Positions 1 to 6,299 are shown, counted from the stretch's first letter. The stretch is DNA of 42,750 bases from an uncultured Ruminococcus sp. (GCA_902774325.1 CACYIC010000009.1:1-42750); one strand, 5' to 3'. Numbers and translations are program-made. Notes: generated by a model from the letters alone, not told the origin.

Positions 1-564
1 AGGGCTGTATGATACAAAATCAAAGCCCTTACAAACACTTCCGATCATATTGCGGATAGATTCATCAGTCATATTGTCGGCTATCTTTAGATAGGAATCA
101 AGGTGTTTTTCAGGGAGAAAAGTCTTTTTGAAGCTTTTGATGATTTTAGGCTCTCTTTTTTTGGAACGGCGGATGATGCTGAGATAAGTGCTTTGCATTA
201 TCCTTGTGGCTATTCCCGGTACTTTTATCAGCGGAGCGCCGTCAAGAACAAGTGTTTCTATTTCTATGCTGCCCTTGGCTGCCAGCTTTGCAGCGATCAG
301 ACCGCCCATGGAAAGACCGCAGACCATAGAAACCTTTCCTCCATGATTTCCGATGATATGTTCTTCGATCAGCAAAACTTCCTTATCAACAGACTCAAAA
401 ACAGTCTGTTCTTCTTCTGTGTGTGCGTCAAGAGCAGGCACTATAACACAGGATTCTTTAGAAAATTGCCTGATCGCATCCTCCCATATCTGCCACGGTG
501 TGAGAACTCCGTGTATAAACAGTATAGCTTGGTTATTATCATCCCCGAATGTATGAAAAATCAT
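1..564 (-). CDS. Alpha/beta hydrolase, C-terminus cut by the window edge
   Basis: The reading frame stays open for 188 codons from an ATG at 564 down to base 1, so the C-terminus lies outside the window. The N-terminal part has the layout of an alpha/beta hydrolase: a hydrophobic strand followed by the oxyanion HG pair (residues 18-19) and a nucleophile elbow GLSMGG (residues 83-88, Ser85 the expected nucleophile). The acid and histidine of the triad would lie at or beyond the edge. The protein is cytosolic by appearance, with no signal peptide. A GGAG lies 10 bases before the start. It begins 31 bases after the stop of the DUF6440 gene and is probably co-transcribed with it. Substrate is unknown; a small esterase or lipase-like enzyme fits the fold. 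Confidence 0.8.
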   Translation of the reverse strand, partial: MIFHTFGDDNNQAILFIHGVLTPWQIWEDAIRQFSKESCVIVPALDAHTEEEQTVFESVDKEVLLIEEHIIGNHGGKVSMVCGLSMGGLIAAKLAAKGSIEIETLVLDGAPLIKVPGIATRIMQSTYLSIIRRSKKREPKIIKSFKKTFLPEKHLDSYLKIADNMTDESIRNMIGSVCKGFDFVSYSP

Positions 565-595
565 ATTGCTTGATCTCCGTCTTATCTCAAAAGGT

Positions 596-787
596 TTACT
601 CGGATTCTGACAAAACAACATTTCCGTTAGCATCTAACAAAGGTGTTATCCCTGCACCGTAACCGGATTTCCAAAGCAAATAATTCACCCCAGTTTTTTT
701 ATCCACCATTATTTGGCGTATACCTTCGTCAGATAACTGGGAGCCATCCTTAAATATTATTTCAAATCTACTGTCTTTTTTTGCCAT
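596..787 (-). CDS. DUF6440 family small protein
   Basis: A 63-residue protein with the pattern I associate with DUF6440: a charged start (MAKKDSRFEIIFKDG), then VDKKTGVNYLLW, then a Gly-rich SGYGAGITPLLDANG near the C-terminus. The family is common in Clostridia, often near mobile or variable DNA, and has no established function known to me. The start is well supported by AAGGAG 7 bases upstream. A promoter (TTGCCA-17-TAGAAT) lies about 60 bases before the start. No signal peptide or membrane segment is seen, so it is likely cytosolic. The hydrolase gene follows on the same strand. Confidence 0.75.
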   Translation of the reverse strand: MAKKDSRFEIIFKDGSQLSDEGIRQIMVDKKTGVNYLLWKSGYGAGITPLLDANGNVVLSESE

Positions 788-844
788 AATTATTCTCCTT
801 TATTTTAAAGTCAATATAAATTCAGTTATAGATTATCGGTACTT

Positions 845-873
845 ATTCTACCACAAATCAGAAAATATGGCAA
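845..873 (-). promoter_or_regulatory. Promoter for the DUF6440-hydrolase pair
   Basis: On the minus strand TTGCCA (868-873) and TAGAAT (845-850) are separated by exactly 17 bases, a good sigma-A type match, and lie about 60 bases upstream of the DUF6440 start. Prediction only. Confidence 0.55.
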
Positions 874-881
874 CAGAAAAC

Positions 882-913
882 GCCGCCAAACAGAAAATAT
901 CCCACTTGGCGGC
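882..913 (-). terminator. Rho-independent terminator behind the DUF3021 remnant
   Basis: An 8-base-pair perfect stem (GCCGCCAA with TTGGCGGC) is followed on the minus strand by GTTTTCTGTT. It begins 8 bases after the stop of the DUF3021 fragment and probably served that gene before it was truncated. It now insulates the downstream DUF6440 promoter. Confidence 0.65.
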
Positions 914-921
914 TGGATTAT

Positions 922-1115
922 TTATTGGCTGTTTACTAAATCTGATTTGACCTTGTCGTTGAACGCCTGAATCCTTTTCTTCATAGCAAAGTACTGAGCG
1001 ATCCAAATAGAGAAATAAATGAGGAAAAAGATGGCGATATAGCCTACTATTCCTAAAAAGCTATGCGGCATCCAGTACATAAAATAGGCGATTGGGAACA
1101 GTGATATTGTTATTG
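922..1115 (-). pseudogene. 3' remnant of a DUF3021 membrane protein gene
   Basis: Read on the minus strand, the frame ending in TAA at 922-924 encodes about 64 residues: AITISLFPIAYFMYW, MPHSFLGIVGYIAIF, FLIYFSIWIAQYFAMKKR, then a charged tail ending DLVNSQ. Two hydrophobic helices followed by a KKRIQ-type basic tail match the C-terminal half of DUF3021 proteins, which usually have four membrane segments and stand beside a LytTR-type regulator. There is no start codon with a ribosome site: the upstream half has been replaced by the truncated IS21 end at about 1115/1116. The natural stop and terminator are kept. I take it as a dead fragment. Confidence 0.6.
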
Positions 1116-1298
1116 CAGCTTATCCTTTTCCAGCCACTCATTGATGGTCGGAATGAACTTACCTAAAACCGGATAACTCTCCGGCTCAAGATTAGGCAGT
1201 TTGTCTTCACTCCAATCGTCCTTGAGCGCATACTTGCGGACGGTACGATAGTTGAGATTTGTTGTTCTTGCGATTTCCGCAAAACTTTTCTCTAACAC
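1110..1298 (-). pseudogene. 5' fragment of an IS21-type transposase gene (istA-like)
   Basis: A GTG-started frame of 62 residues with a helix-turn-helix reading FAEIARTTNLNYRTVRKYAL and then NLEPESYPVLGKFIPTINEW, which matches the N-terminus of IS21-family IstA transposases (normally 400-500 residues). Homology stops at EWLEKDKL; the last codon and stop come from the adjoining DUF3021 remnant. The catalytic DDE domain and istB are absent, so it cannot transpose. A shorter copy of the same sequence is present at 5247-5472. Confidence 0.75.
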
Positions 1299-1434
1299 CC
1301 TTTCTTCAACTCCTTAGGCTTTTGTGCACCCTAAAGAGTAACTGATTTTTCAGGTGCTGACAATGGCTTTTCTTTTGAGCCACGCCTATGCACTTTTCGG
1401 GGCCCTTTTATGCACTTTTATTTTACTGTAAACA
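1116..1434 (-). mobile_element. Truncated IS21-family left end, copy 1
   Basis: The element starts on the minus strand at 1434 with TGTTTACAGTAAAATAAAAG. Two AAAAGTGCATA repeats follow, typical of the multiple transposase-binding repeats at IS21 ends, then the leader and first ~60 codons of istA. It breaks off near 1116 inside istA. From about 1175 to 1434 it is closely similar to copy 2 at 5247-5472, apart from substitutions and an indel of some tens of bases just upstream of the istA start. Confidence 0.75.
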
Positions 1435-1442
1435 ATAATCGC

Positions 1443-1471
1443 AGCCTGTCGGTGGAAATCGGCAGGCTTTT
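1443..1471 (+). terminator. Hairpin with T-run upstream of the four-gene module
   Basis: AGCCTGTCG pairs with CGGCAGGCT across an 8-base loop, followed by TTTT. It would stop plus-strand transcription entering from the IS side. Its stem is almost the same as the terminator at 5092-5118 on the other side of the module. Confidence 0.6.
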
Positions 1472-1588
1472 CCCATTTTCAAATAATCTTCATATAAGTT
1501 TACACTGCATTCACATAGCGTGGGGTTATTTAAGGTTCGTATTAGGTTTATGAGATACAATACAGTCATACCACAGGAGGTGGCTGAT

Positions 1589-2104
1589 ATGAGAGACAAG
1601 ATCATCAAAAGATTTGCGGCAGGAACGATCGGCGTTTGCTTTGCTTATGCTTTGATCCGTCAGCCGTTCGCGGTGATGAAAAATCCTAATGAGCTGATGA
1701 CGGCGGATCAGAGCGTTACGGCGCAAAGCACGACGCAGCCGACTGCCTCGTATTCGGCGACAACGGCTCCGCCGACCTTGCCCGAGGAGCTGCCGACGGA
1801 AATAACGGAAACTTATCCTCCGACCGAGGAGGTAGTCGAACAGCCAGAAACGGAGGCGATCACCGAGCCTTCGCGGGAGGAGATCATCGAGGATAACGAA
1901 TCCTCGGAAAATGAGCCTGATGAGGAATTGCTGCCTGAGCAAAACGAAACGGGCGGCGACGTACCCACGCTCAGCCAATTTCTCTCGACCCTGATTTGCG
2001 GCGGCTGCAGGCACAACTGCCCGCTTATCAGCCAAAGATGTATGAAAGGACGCGCGAAAGCGGAAAGCGCGACGGTGGAATACTATGAAATCTACGGAGA
2101 ATAA
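1589..2104 (+). CDS. Membrane-anchored protein with acidic linker and C-terminal four-cysteine motif
   Basis: Not a family I recognise with certainty. The start at 1589 is chosen because AGGAGG lies 8 bases before it; an in-frame ATG at 1520 has no such site. The 171-residue product has a basic N-terminus (MRDKIIKR), one short hydrophobic stretch at about residues 9-28, a long Thr/Pro/Glu-rich low-complexity linker (about 40-120), and a compact tail with Cys137, Cys140, Cys144 and Cys151 in the order CGGC-RHN-C-PLISQR-C, then a helical end (AKAESATVEYYE). A single anchor plus flexible stalk suggests a tethered domain. The cysteines could bind an iron-sulfur cluster or zinc; this is inference. 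It overlaps the next gene by 20 bases, which points to coupled translation. A possible -10 (TACAAT, 1556-1561) has no clear -35 partner. Confidence 0.75.
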   Translation: MRDKIIKRFAAGTIGVCFAYALIRQPFAVMKNPNELMTADQSVTAQSTTQPTASYSATTAPPTLPEELPTEITETYPPTEEVVEQPETEAITEPSREEIIEDNESSENEPDEELLPEQNETGGDVPTLSQFLSTLICGGCRHNCPLISQRCMKGRAKAESATVEYYEIYGE

Positions 2105-3344
2105 CGCCTTTTTGAATGAGGCGCTCGACACCCTCAACAGGATATACAAGGAGAACAAGCATTTGTCGCGGCTGAGGTGGTTTTTAGATGCCGCTCTGCA
2201 ACGGTTCAACAAGGATCATCTGAGCAGCAGAACGCCGAGGGTGATCGTGCTCGGCGACGATATCCCCGCCGAGCTTCTATACGCGGTCTGCGACGATCCG
2301 TTTTATGTGCTCGGCGGAAGTCTCGGCACGGCGCATTGGGCGGACGAGCTCACGCCGAGAGATACCGACCCCTTCAGCCGTTCCTCTCTCGGCTGGCTTG
2401 TCAATCCCGAGTTTGATATCACGGAAAACGCCCTGATAGTTACGGCGGTTTCCTCCGACAGCAGGCGCAAGCTGATCTCCGTTTTGCAAAGCAGCGGAAG
2501 AAGAGTCGCCGCGCTGGATATCCCCCCAAATCAATCTTTGAATGCCGTTCGTTACTATACGGAGCAGTTGACCGGGCTTGCGGAGAAGATCGGCAGGCAT
2601 ACCGGCAAGCGCTTTTCGGGCGGCAACCTGAAACGAGCGGAAAAACGCGTCGCGAACGCTCGTTATCAGCGGCAGAAATTTTTGGAAACGGCGCTTTCAT
2701 CGGGCGGCTTGATCTCGGACGAGGCAATGCTTCTGGCGAATCAGTGCTTGTATTTTGCCGACGATATTGACGAGTGGGGAGCGCGTATCGCGGCGCTCCG
2801 TGAGGAGCTGGAGCAGCTTTGCAGGCGGTACGCCTTCCCGAAAAAGGACAGACCGAGGGTGATGATACTCGGCTCTCCGGTCGTTTTTCCGAACCTCAAG
2901 GTGCCGCAGCTCATCACTTCGGCGGGAATGGAGCTCTCGGCGGTCGCGGACAGCCTGTCGCTTGAAGCGTCCGTCGCTGTCCCCAAAACGGGAGCGTTTG
3001 TTTCAGCCGACGCTTTACTTCAACAGATCGCCCAAACGCATTTAAAAATGATCGCCTCGGGCGCGAGGGTGAGCAACGAGGGTTTATATTCCTACTTCAA
3101 GCACCTTGTAAGACAGCTTCACCCCGACGGGATCGTATGCCATATCCTCAAGGGGCAGATCGAATACGATTTTGAGCTGCCGCGGATCGAAAAGGCGGCT
3201 GAGGAGCTCGATATTCCTGTTTTCCGCTTGGAAACCGACTATCAGTATCAGGATATGGAGCAATTGAGAATACGCATGGAGGCGTTCGGCGAAATGCTGA
3301 CGCAGCGGAAAATAGTAAGTAACAAGAAGCGCAGAACGGCTTAG
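2085..3344 (+). CDS. 2-hydroxyacyl-CoA dehydratase (HgdB)-like protein lacking the cluster cysteines
   Basis: A 419-residue protein whose landmarks follow the HgdB/BcrC/FldB fold: VIVLGDDIPAELLYAV (53-68), PRDTDPFSRSSLG (91-103), the second Rossmann-like half from RVMILGSPVVFP, DGIVCHILKG (348-357) and the C-terminal FRLETDYQYQDMEQLRIRMEAF. In active dehydratases a [4Fe-4S] cluster is held by Cys in PRDLCP-, TCD- and KxC-type motifs. Here these positions are Asp95, Ser124 and Gly357, and the four cysteines that remain (69, 221, 246, 352) do not fall there. It is therefore probably not a dehydratase but a binding or sensory relative. No activator ATPase gene is nearby. It lies between the four-cysteine membrane protein (20-base overlap) and the two regulators, so a role in signalling is plausible. 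Distant HgdB relationship: fairly sure; function: unknown. Confidence 0.8.
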   Translation: MKSTENNAFLNEALDTLNRIYKENKHLSRLRWFLDAALQRFNKDHLSSRTPRVIVLGDDIPAELLYAVCDDPFYVLGGSLGTAHWADELTPRDTDPFSRSSLGWLVNPEFDITENALIVTAVSSDSRRKLISVLQSSGRRVAALDIPPNQSLNAVRYYTEQLTGLAEKIGRHTGKRFSGGNLKRAEKRVANARYQRQKFLETALSSGGLISDEAMLLANQCLYFADDIDEWGARIAALREELEQLCRRYAFPKKDRPRVMILGSPVVFPNLKVPQLITSAGMELSAVADSLSLEASVAVPKTGAFVSADALLQQIAQTHLKMIASGARVSNEGLYSYFKHLVRQLHPDGIVCHILKGQIEYDFELPRIEKAAEELDIPVFRLETDYQYQDMEQLRIRMEAFGEMLTQRKIVSNKKRRTA

Positions 3345-3352
3345 GAGGTCTT

Positions 3353-3712
3353 ATGAAGAAAAAAGTAATAAGAAAAATCTTGTTCAGGCGCAAGGAGGAT
3401 TACAAGCACGACGTTATCAAATTTGCCGATATCGAGCTTGACAAATCGGCAATGGCCATTCGCCGCGGTTCAAAGAGCGTCAGGCTCAACAACAAGGCTT
3501 TTCAGCTTATGGAAATGCTCGTTGAGCACCCGGGCGCGGTACTCAGCATCGACCAAATCATGGAGCGGATCTGGGGCTGGGACAGCGATTCCGAAATAAA
3601 CGTCGTTTGGGTGAACATCTCGTTCCTGCGCAAAAAGCTTGCAGAGCTCGGCGCGCACGCCAAAATAAAAGCCGTGCGCGGAGTAGGCTATTCATTGGAG
3701 AGTACGTTATGA
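3353..3712 (+). CDS. OmpR/PhoB-type winged-helix DNA-binding protein without receiver domain
   Basis: At 119 residues this is only the effector half of an OmpR-family response regulator. After a basic start (MKKKVIRKILFRRKEDYKHD) come the features of the winged helix: RRGSKSVRLNNKAFQLMEML, GAVLSIDQIMERIWGW, VNVISFLRKKL-like recognition helix (written NVVWVNISFLRKKL) and the wing VRGVGYSLE. The usual ~115-residue receiver with its phosphorylated Asp is missing. The gene has its own AGGAGG site 8 bases after the upstream stop, so it is not an obvious truncation of a longer frame. Its stop overlaps the kinase start (ATGA). It should bind DNA as a dimer at direct repeats; how the kinase would control it is unclear. 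Confidence 0.88.
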   Translation: MKKKVIRKILFRRKEDYKHDVIKFADIELDKSAMAIRRGSKSVRLNNKAFQLMEMLVEHPGAVLSIDQIMERIWGWDSDSEINVVWVNISFLRKKLAELGAHAKIKAVRGVGYSLESTL

Positions 3713-5028
3713 TGAAACAAATAAGAAGGCGCTTTATAAGGATAGCGCTGCTCGCGCTGACTCTCGCCATGATTCTTGTGGCGGGCGCGATTAATACGGT
3801 CCACCTTATCGGCACCTTGAGCGAGCTGCATACCACCTTGAGCTATCTCGTTGAAAACGAGCGGCTTTTTATCGAAAAAAACCAAAGCGGTACGGATTAT
3901 GGAAACGACGAGAAGAGCAAGGGCAGGGGAAAAGGCAAGGGGAACACCGCGACCTCTGACGGCGTCTATCAATTCGGGCAGAAGGAGCACAACCACGGAA
4001 TGAAAACCAAGCTCGAGGAGTCGCGCTATTTCATTGCCGTTCAAAAGCCCGACGGAGAGCTGACGCTCGGCGCGGGCTCCAAGGAGAGCGAATATACCGA
4101 ATCGGAAATGCTCGCGATCGCAGAAGGGATTTTTGCCTCCGGCGGCAGCTCGGGCTTTACGGAGAACTATCTCTACGAGGTGATCGAGAGCGCTGACGGT
4201 GCGCTGACGGCGGTTTGCCTTAACTGTGAGACAAAGATCTCCGAGGTTCTCTCGCTCGCGCTCATTTCCCTTTGCGCCTGCGCCGCGGGCATCCTCCTGG
4301 CGTGGTTTTTGGTGGCTCTCCTCAGCCGAAGGGCGATAAAACCGATGATGGATAACATCGAACAGCAAAAGCGCTTCATTACCGACGCGGGTCACGAGCT
4401 GAAAACGCCGCTTACGGTCATCTCCGCGAATATGGACGTGCTCTCGATGGATATCGGACAAAACGAATGGGTGCAGGGCACGCAAAAGCAGGTCGCCAAC
4501 ATGCGCAAGCTCGTGAGCGAGCTTGTCTATCTCTCGCGCATGGACGAGGCGGATTCGCACCTTGAAAAGAGCCTTGTCGATATTTCAAAAGCTGCGCAGG
4601 ACATCGCCGGGCAGTTTGAAGGTATGGCGGAGTGGGGCGGCAAAAACCTGATGCTGAGTATAGAAGATGATATAAAAATCAGCGGCGACGAAGCAACATT
4701 ACGCAGACTAATAAGCACCCTCTGCGAGAATGCCGTCAAGCACGCACCCGAGGACAGCGATATCCAAATCTCCCTCGCTCAATCGGGAAAGAGTGCTGTA
4801 TTCACAACCGAAAACGCGATGAAGGAGCCGCTCGGCGAGGAAGCGATGAATCACCTATTCGACCGATTCTACCGCGGCGACGAGTCCCGCTCCAAGGAAG
4901 AGAACAGCGGCTTCGGCATCGGTCTGTCCATAGCCCGCGCCATCACCGAAAAGCACGGCGGAAGCGTAAAAGCCAAAATAAACGGAACCGACAGGCTGCA
5001 AATCATCTGCACCCTGCCGAAGCACTAA
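3709..5028 (+). CDS. Membrane sensor histidine kinase
   Basis: Start at 3709 is set by the ATGA overlap with the winged-helix gene; product 439 residues. Order: first membrane helix (about 11-34), an extracytoplasmic sensor region (about 35-177) containing a Lys/Gly-rich stretch (KSKGRGKGKG) and HNHG, second membrane helix (about 181-206), then a dimerisation helix with the phosphoacceptor in FITDAGHELKTPLTVISA (His229), an N box (LCENAVKHA, Asn341), an F box (LFDRFYRG) and a G box (GFGIGLSIARAITEKHGG). All catalytic motifs are intact, so autophosphorylation is expected. No clear HAMP domain is seen. Its natural partner should have a receiver domain, but the adjacent regulator lacks one. A terminator follows 64 bases after the stop. 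Confidence 0.93.
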   Translation: MMKQIRRRFIRIALLALTLAMILVAGAINTVHLIGTLSELHTTLSYLVENERLFIEKNQSGTDYGNDEKSKGRGKGKGNTATSDGVYQFGQKEHNHGMKTKLEESRYFIAVQKPDGELTLGAGSKESEYTESEMLAIAEGIFASGGSSGFTENYLYEVIESADGALTAVCLNCETKISEVLSLALISLCACAAGILLAWFLVALLSRRAIKPMMDNIEQQKRFITDAGHELKTPLTVISANMDVLSMDIGQNEWVQGTQKQVANMRKLVSELVYLSRMDEADSHLEKSLVDISKAAQDIAGQFEGMAEWGGKNLMLSIEDDIKISGDEATLRRLISTLCENAVKHAPEDSDIQISLAQSGKSAVFTTENAMKEPLGEEAMNHLFDRFYRGDESRSKEENSGFGIGLSIARAITEKHGGSVKAKINGTDRLQIICTLPKH

Positions 5029-5091
5029 TGCAGCAGTACAGAAACATCGAAAATGAAAGATTCAAATCCATTGAAATCATAAAACAGAAGC

Positions 5092-5125
5092 GCCTGCCGG
5101 TCAAATAGATCGGCAGGCTGATTTT
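5092..5125 (+). terminator. Terminator of the kinase operon
   Basis: GCCTGCCG (5092-5099) pairs perfectly with CGGCAGGC (5111-5118), followed by TGATTTTA. It lies 64 bases after the kinase stop and touches the stop codon of the tnpV remnant on the opposite strand. Confidence 0.65.
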
Positions 5126-5243
5126 ATTGATAGATCATTTCATTATTGACGATTTCTTCGGCGCGGCTGCGGATATCGTTCATCTTCCGCACCCATTGCA
5201 TTTGGTTTTCTGCTTTAAGCTGTTCGGTTACGCATCCCTGTTT
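5124..5243 (-). pseudogene. tnpV: 3' remnant of a tnpV transposon gene
   Basis: The last ~36 codons before the TAA at 5124-5126 read VTEQLKAENQMQWVRKMNDI followed by RSRAEEIVNNEMIYQ. This is the characteristic C-terminus of TnpV, a small transposon-encoded protein of about 110-120 residues common in clostridial mobile elements; its function is not established. The upstream two thirds are missing: the frame runs directly into the IS21 end at about 5244-5247. The longer open frame through this join (to 5399) is an accident of the fusion. Confidence 0.7.
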
Positions 5244-5246
5244 GGC

Positions 5247-5472
5247 AACTCTCCGGCTCAAGATTCGGCAGTTTGTTTTCACTCCAATCGTCCTTGAGCG
5301 CATACTTGCGGACGGTACGATAGTTGAGATTTGTTGTTCTTGCGATTTCCGCAAAACTTTTCTCTTCCTTTTCGTAAACTGATTTTCAGGTGCTGACAAT
5401 GGCTCCTTCCTTTTGAGCCCCGCCTATGCACTTTTCGGGGCCCTTTTATGCACTTTTATTTTACCGTAAACA
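5247..5472 (-). mobile_element. Truncated IS21-family left end, copy 2
   Basis: Same orientation and sequence family as copy 1. It starts on the minus strand at 5472 with TGTTTACGGTAAAATAAAAG, carries the AAAAGTGCATA repeats, and breaks at about 5247 inside the istA coding region. The homology block shared with copy 1 begins at AACTCTCCGGCTCAAGATT. The istA leader is shorter than in copy 1. No right end or istB is present anywhere in the window. Confidence 0.75.
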
Positions 5473-5606
5473 GACGAATTGAGGGATATCACATATTTGC
5501 AGGCTCTCGCCATCCTGATAAACATCGTTTTTTCAAAAGCTGATCATGGGTTTTGATGTGGGAAAGTTGAGAATGCAACAAATAAATCTTCTGTAAAATT
5601 ATAAAC
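5473..5606. other. Stretch beside the IS end, no confident gene
   Basis: Between the IS end and the next terminator I see no gene with a start and ribosome site. A frame open from the IS border to a TGA at 5554-5556 would give DELRDITYLQALAILINIVF plus seven residues. It could be the tail of a gene broken by the insertion, but I cannot assign it to a family. Confidence 0.25.
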
Positions 5607-5639
5607 TGCCTGTCCAATTATGAACAGGCAAATTTTTTT
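5607..5639 (+). terminator. Rho-independent terminator upstream of the DUF3793 promoter
   Basis: TGCCTGT (5607-5613) pairs with ACAGGCA (5624-5630), then AATTTTTTT. It separates the mobile-element debris from the strong promoter that begins 11 bases later. Confidence 0.75.
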
Positions 5640-5649
5640 GAAAAAATCC

Positions 5650-5678
5650 TTGACAAATTATCGAAAGTAATATATAAT
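5650..5678 (+). promoter_or_regulatory. Sigma-A promoter of the DUF3793-flavodoxin operon
   Basis: TTGACA (5650-5655) and TATAAT (5673-5678) with a 17-base spacer are perfect consensus elements. Transcription should begin near 5685, inside the first operator palindrome. Such a strong promoter overlapped by an operator is typical of a repressed, inducible operon. Confidence 0.85.
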
Positions 5679-5682
5679 GCCA

Positions 5683-5698
5683 GTTAGCGATTGCTAAC
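5683..5698. promoter_or_regulatory. Operator palindrome 1 (GTTAGC-N4-GCTAAC)
   Basis: GTTAGCGATTGCTAAC is a perfect 6-4-6 inverted repeat that starts 4 bases after the -10 box and covers the likely transcription start. It recalls, but does not equal, DtxR/IdeR/MntR-type metal-repressor sites. The regulator is not in the window. Confidence 0.65.
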
Positions 5699-5719
5699 CG
5701 CTTTTATTTTTGACAAAAA

Positions 5720-5735
5720 GTTAGCACAGGCTAAC
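5720..5735. promoter_or_regulatory. Operator palindrome 2 (GTTAGC-N4-GCTAAC)
   Basis: GTTAGCACAGGCTAAC repeats the same arms as operator 1 with a different 4-base centre. Its centre is 37 bases downstream of that of operator 1, and it ends 2 bases before the AAGGAGA ribosome site. Same arms with different centres argue for a protein-binding site rather than chance. Confidence 0.65.
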
Positions 5736-5747
5736 CAAGGAGAACGT

Positions 5748-6299
5748 ATGTCAGAGGAAGTAATAGTGAAGTATTGCTCGCCGACCTTGGCGGGGCTGAA
5801 AACAGGCAGCTTGTTCAGCTGTTCTTATGATGATCAAAACGAGCTTTTCGGTTTTTTGAGGGAGTTGAATCTCAGCTTGGGGAGCAAAGGGATTCGCTTT
5901 TTGCCTTTGCGATTCAAAAACAAAAAGGCTTTGATTTACGCTTTTCGTCCGTCACGGCTTTTTACGGAATTAAAAAACGAGGAGGCGGAAAAGCTGCTTG
6001 CGGAGCGCGGGTATCATACGGATAATTGCGGAAAATGCCTTGCGCGTTTGATGAAACGGCTCAGCGAGAGTGAGGACTTCCCTCACGAAATCGGATTGTT
6101 TCTCGGCTATCCGGTTGAGGATGTCAAAGGCTTTATCGAGAACAAGGCTGCCTGCGCAAAATGCGTGGGCTGTTGGAAGGTCTACGGTGATGAGAAGAGG
6201 GCGAAGCGGTTATTTGCTCAATACAAAAAATGCACCTGCGTTTATGAGAAACAATGGTGCGCGGGCAAACCGCTGACAGAGTTAGCGGTAGCAAGTTGA
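5748..6299 (+). CDS. DUF3793 family protein
   Basis: The start at 5748 follows AAGGAGA; an in-frame upstream ATG at 5691 lies within the operator region and is rejected. The 183-residue product has the DUF3793 signature FPHEIGLFLGYPVEDVKGFI, followed by CAKCVGCWKVYGDE and a C-terminal YKKCTCVYEK. It contains several cysteines in short-spaced pairs (CGKC, CAKCVGC, CTC), which could hold a metal or cluster, but no biochemical role for the family is known to me. Members often sit next to flavodoxin and iron-uptake genes in Clostridia, and here a flavodoxin follows 49 bases later. Cytosolic by appearance. Probably expressed under metal limitation through the two palindromes upstream (inference). 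Confidence 0.85.
   Translation: MSEEVIVKYCSPTLAGLKTGSLFSCSYDDQNELFGFLRELNLSLGSKGIRFLPLRFKNKKALIYAFRPSRLFTELKNEEAEKLLAERGYHTDNCGKCLARLMKRLSESEDFPHEIGLFLGYPVEDVKGFIENKAACAKCVGCWKVYGDEKRAKRLFAQYKKCTCVYEKQWCAGKPLTELAVAS

Noticed and set aside
103-573. Plus-strand open frame of 156 codons
   Set aside because: It is antisense to the alpha/beta hydrolase, whose motifs are clear, and it has no family features or ribosome site.
1526-2212. Minus-strand open frame of 228 codons opposite the cysteine-tailed protein
   Set aside because: Arg-rich shadow of the opposite strand with no start signal; the plus-strand gene has AGGAGG and operon overlaps.
5124-5399. Minus-strand frame of 91 codons as a real gene
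   Set aside because: Only the last ~36 codons match TnpV; the rest is the IS21 fragment read in the wrong frame.
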